Positions 23,614-23,622 of a DNA stretch of 23,622 bases are shown one piece after another. The number at the start of each line of letters is the position of its first letter. Positions within the stretch are counted from its first letter, which is position 1. The notes below the pieces were generated by a model. The model was not told where the DNA came from. It made no database searches and saw only the letters and a program-made list of their open reading frames with translations. The translations under genes and the position numbers were made by a program. Origin of the DNA: CAYPPG01 sp964412555 (GTDB lineage Bacteria > Hinthialibacterota > Hinthialibacteria > Hinthialibacterales > Hinthialibacteraceae); assembly GCA_964412555.1 (NCBI GenBank), contig CAYPPG010000088.1, positions 1 to 23,622 of the forward strand, in the 5' to 3' direction.

Positions 23614-23622
23614 TTAAGGAAT
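23573..23622. repeat. Right copy of the 50-bp terminal inverted repeat
   Basis: Exact reverse complement of 6-55. On the minus strand it lies where the upstream half of yhhQ should continue, and it introduces an in-frame stop. Its inner boundary (after AAAACA, read on the minus strand) coincides with the point where YhhQ-like protein sequence begins, so this copy looks like the misplaced one. Confidence 0.85.

Noticed and set aside
1..23622. The whole window as a transposon bounded by 50-bp inverted repeats
   Set aside because: No transposase or integrase is present, the cargo is housekeeping and sugar genes, and the right repeat interrupts a normal chromosomal gene, which fits an artefact better.

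Overview
The window looks like a chromosomal segment from an uncultured Gram-negative bacterium. A GT9 heptosyltransferase-like protein points to an LPS-type envelope. Two proteins carry twin-arginine signals, and one secreted protein carries dockerin-like calcium modules. Secreted sugar-processing enzymes and large membrane glycosyltransferases of this kind are common in candidate phyla rich in sugar-degrading genes (Poribacteria, Hinthialibacterota, Omnitrophota and similar). I cannot fix the phylum from sequence alone. No rRNA, tRNA, CRISPR array, phage gene or recognisable transposase was found.

Layout. Positions 1-547 hold no gene I can support, but begin with a 50-bp sequence that recurs inverted at the very end of the window. 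At 548-1888 (+) is a Tat-exported Gfo/Idh/MocA oxidoreductase followed by a hairpin terminator. At 1990-2763 (-) is a small secreted protein of unknown role. At 3015-6702 (+) is a two-gene unit: a bacterial XPB-type DNA helicase overlapping its helicase-associated partner. A palindromic element follows. From 15195 down to 6773 (-) is a tight five-gene run: a DUF5060/DUF4038-type glycoside hydrolase, a Tat-exported deacetylase-like protein, a BNR/sialidase-like protein, a Maf/DUF115-family protein and a GT-C-type membrane protein. Gaps are 14, 3, 5 and 1 nt, so it reads as one operon devoted to glycans. The membrane protein gene carries a nested palindromic element inside its coding sequence. 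Upstream on the same strand are an L-threonine aldolase and an Rpn/PD-(D/E)XK nuclease-like protein with a tetrapeptide repeat.

After about 770 bp without a convincing gene, a plus-strand group (18046-20905) holds an HU-type DNA-binding protein, a secreted protein with two dockerin-like modules and a GT9 glycosyltransferase. Convergent to it is purF (Fe-S type). Next comes a 116-aa one-helix protein whose C-terminus resembles the FliG-binding tail of FliF. Last is a 5'-truncated queuosine-precursor transporter of the YhhQ family, whose reading frame breaks exactly where the inverted 50-bp terminal repeat begins.

The points most worth checking are the terminal inverted repeat with the broken yhhQ, the palindromic elements (two share a head sequence; one is nested and translated), the Maf-plus-sialidase glycan operon, and the orphan FliF-tail-like protein.
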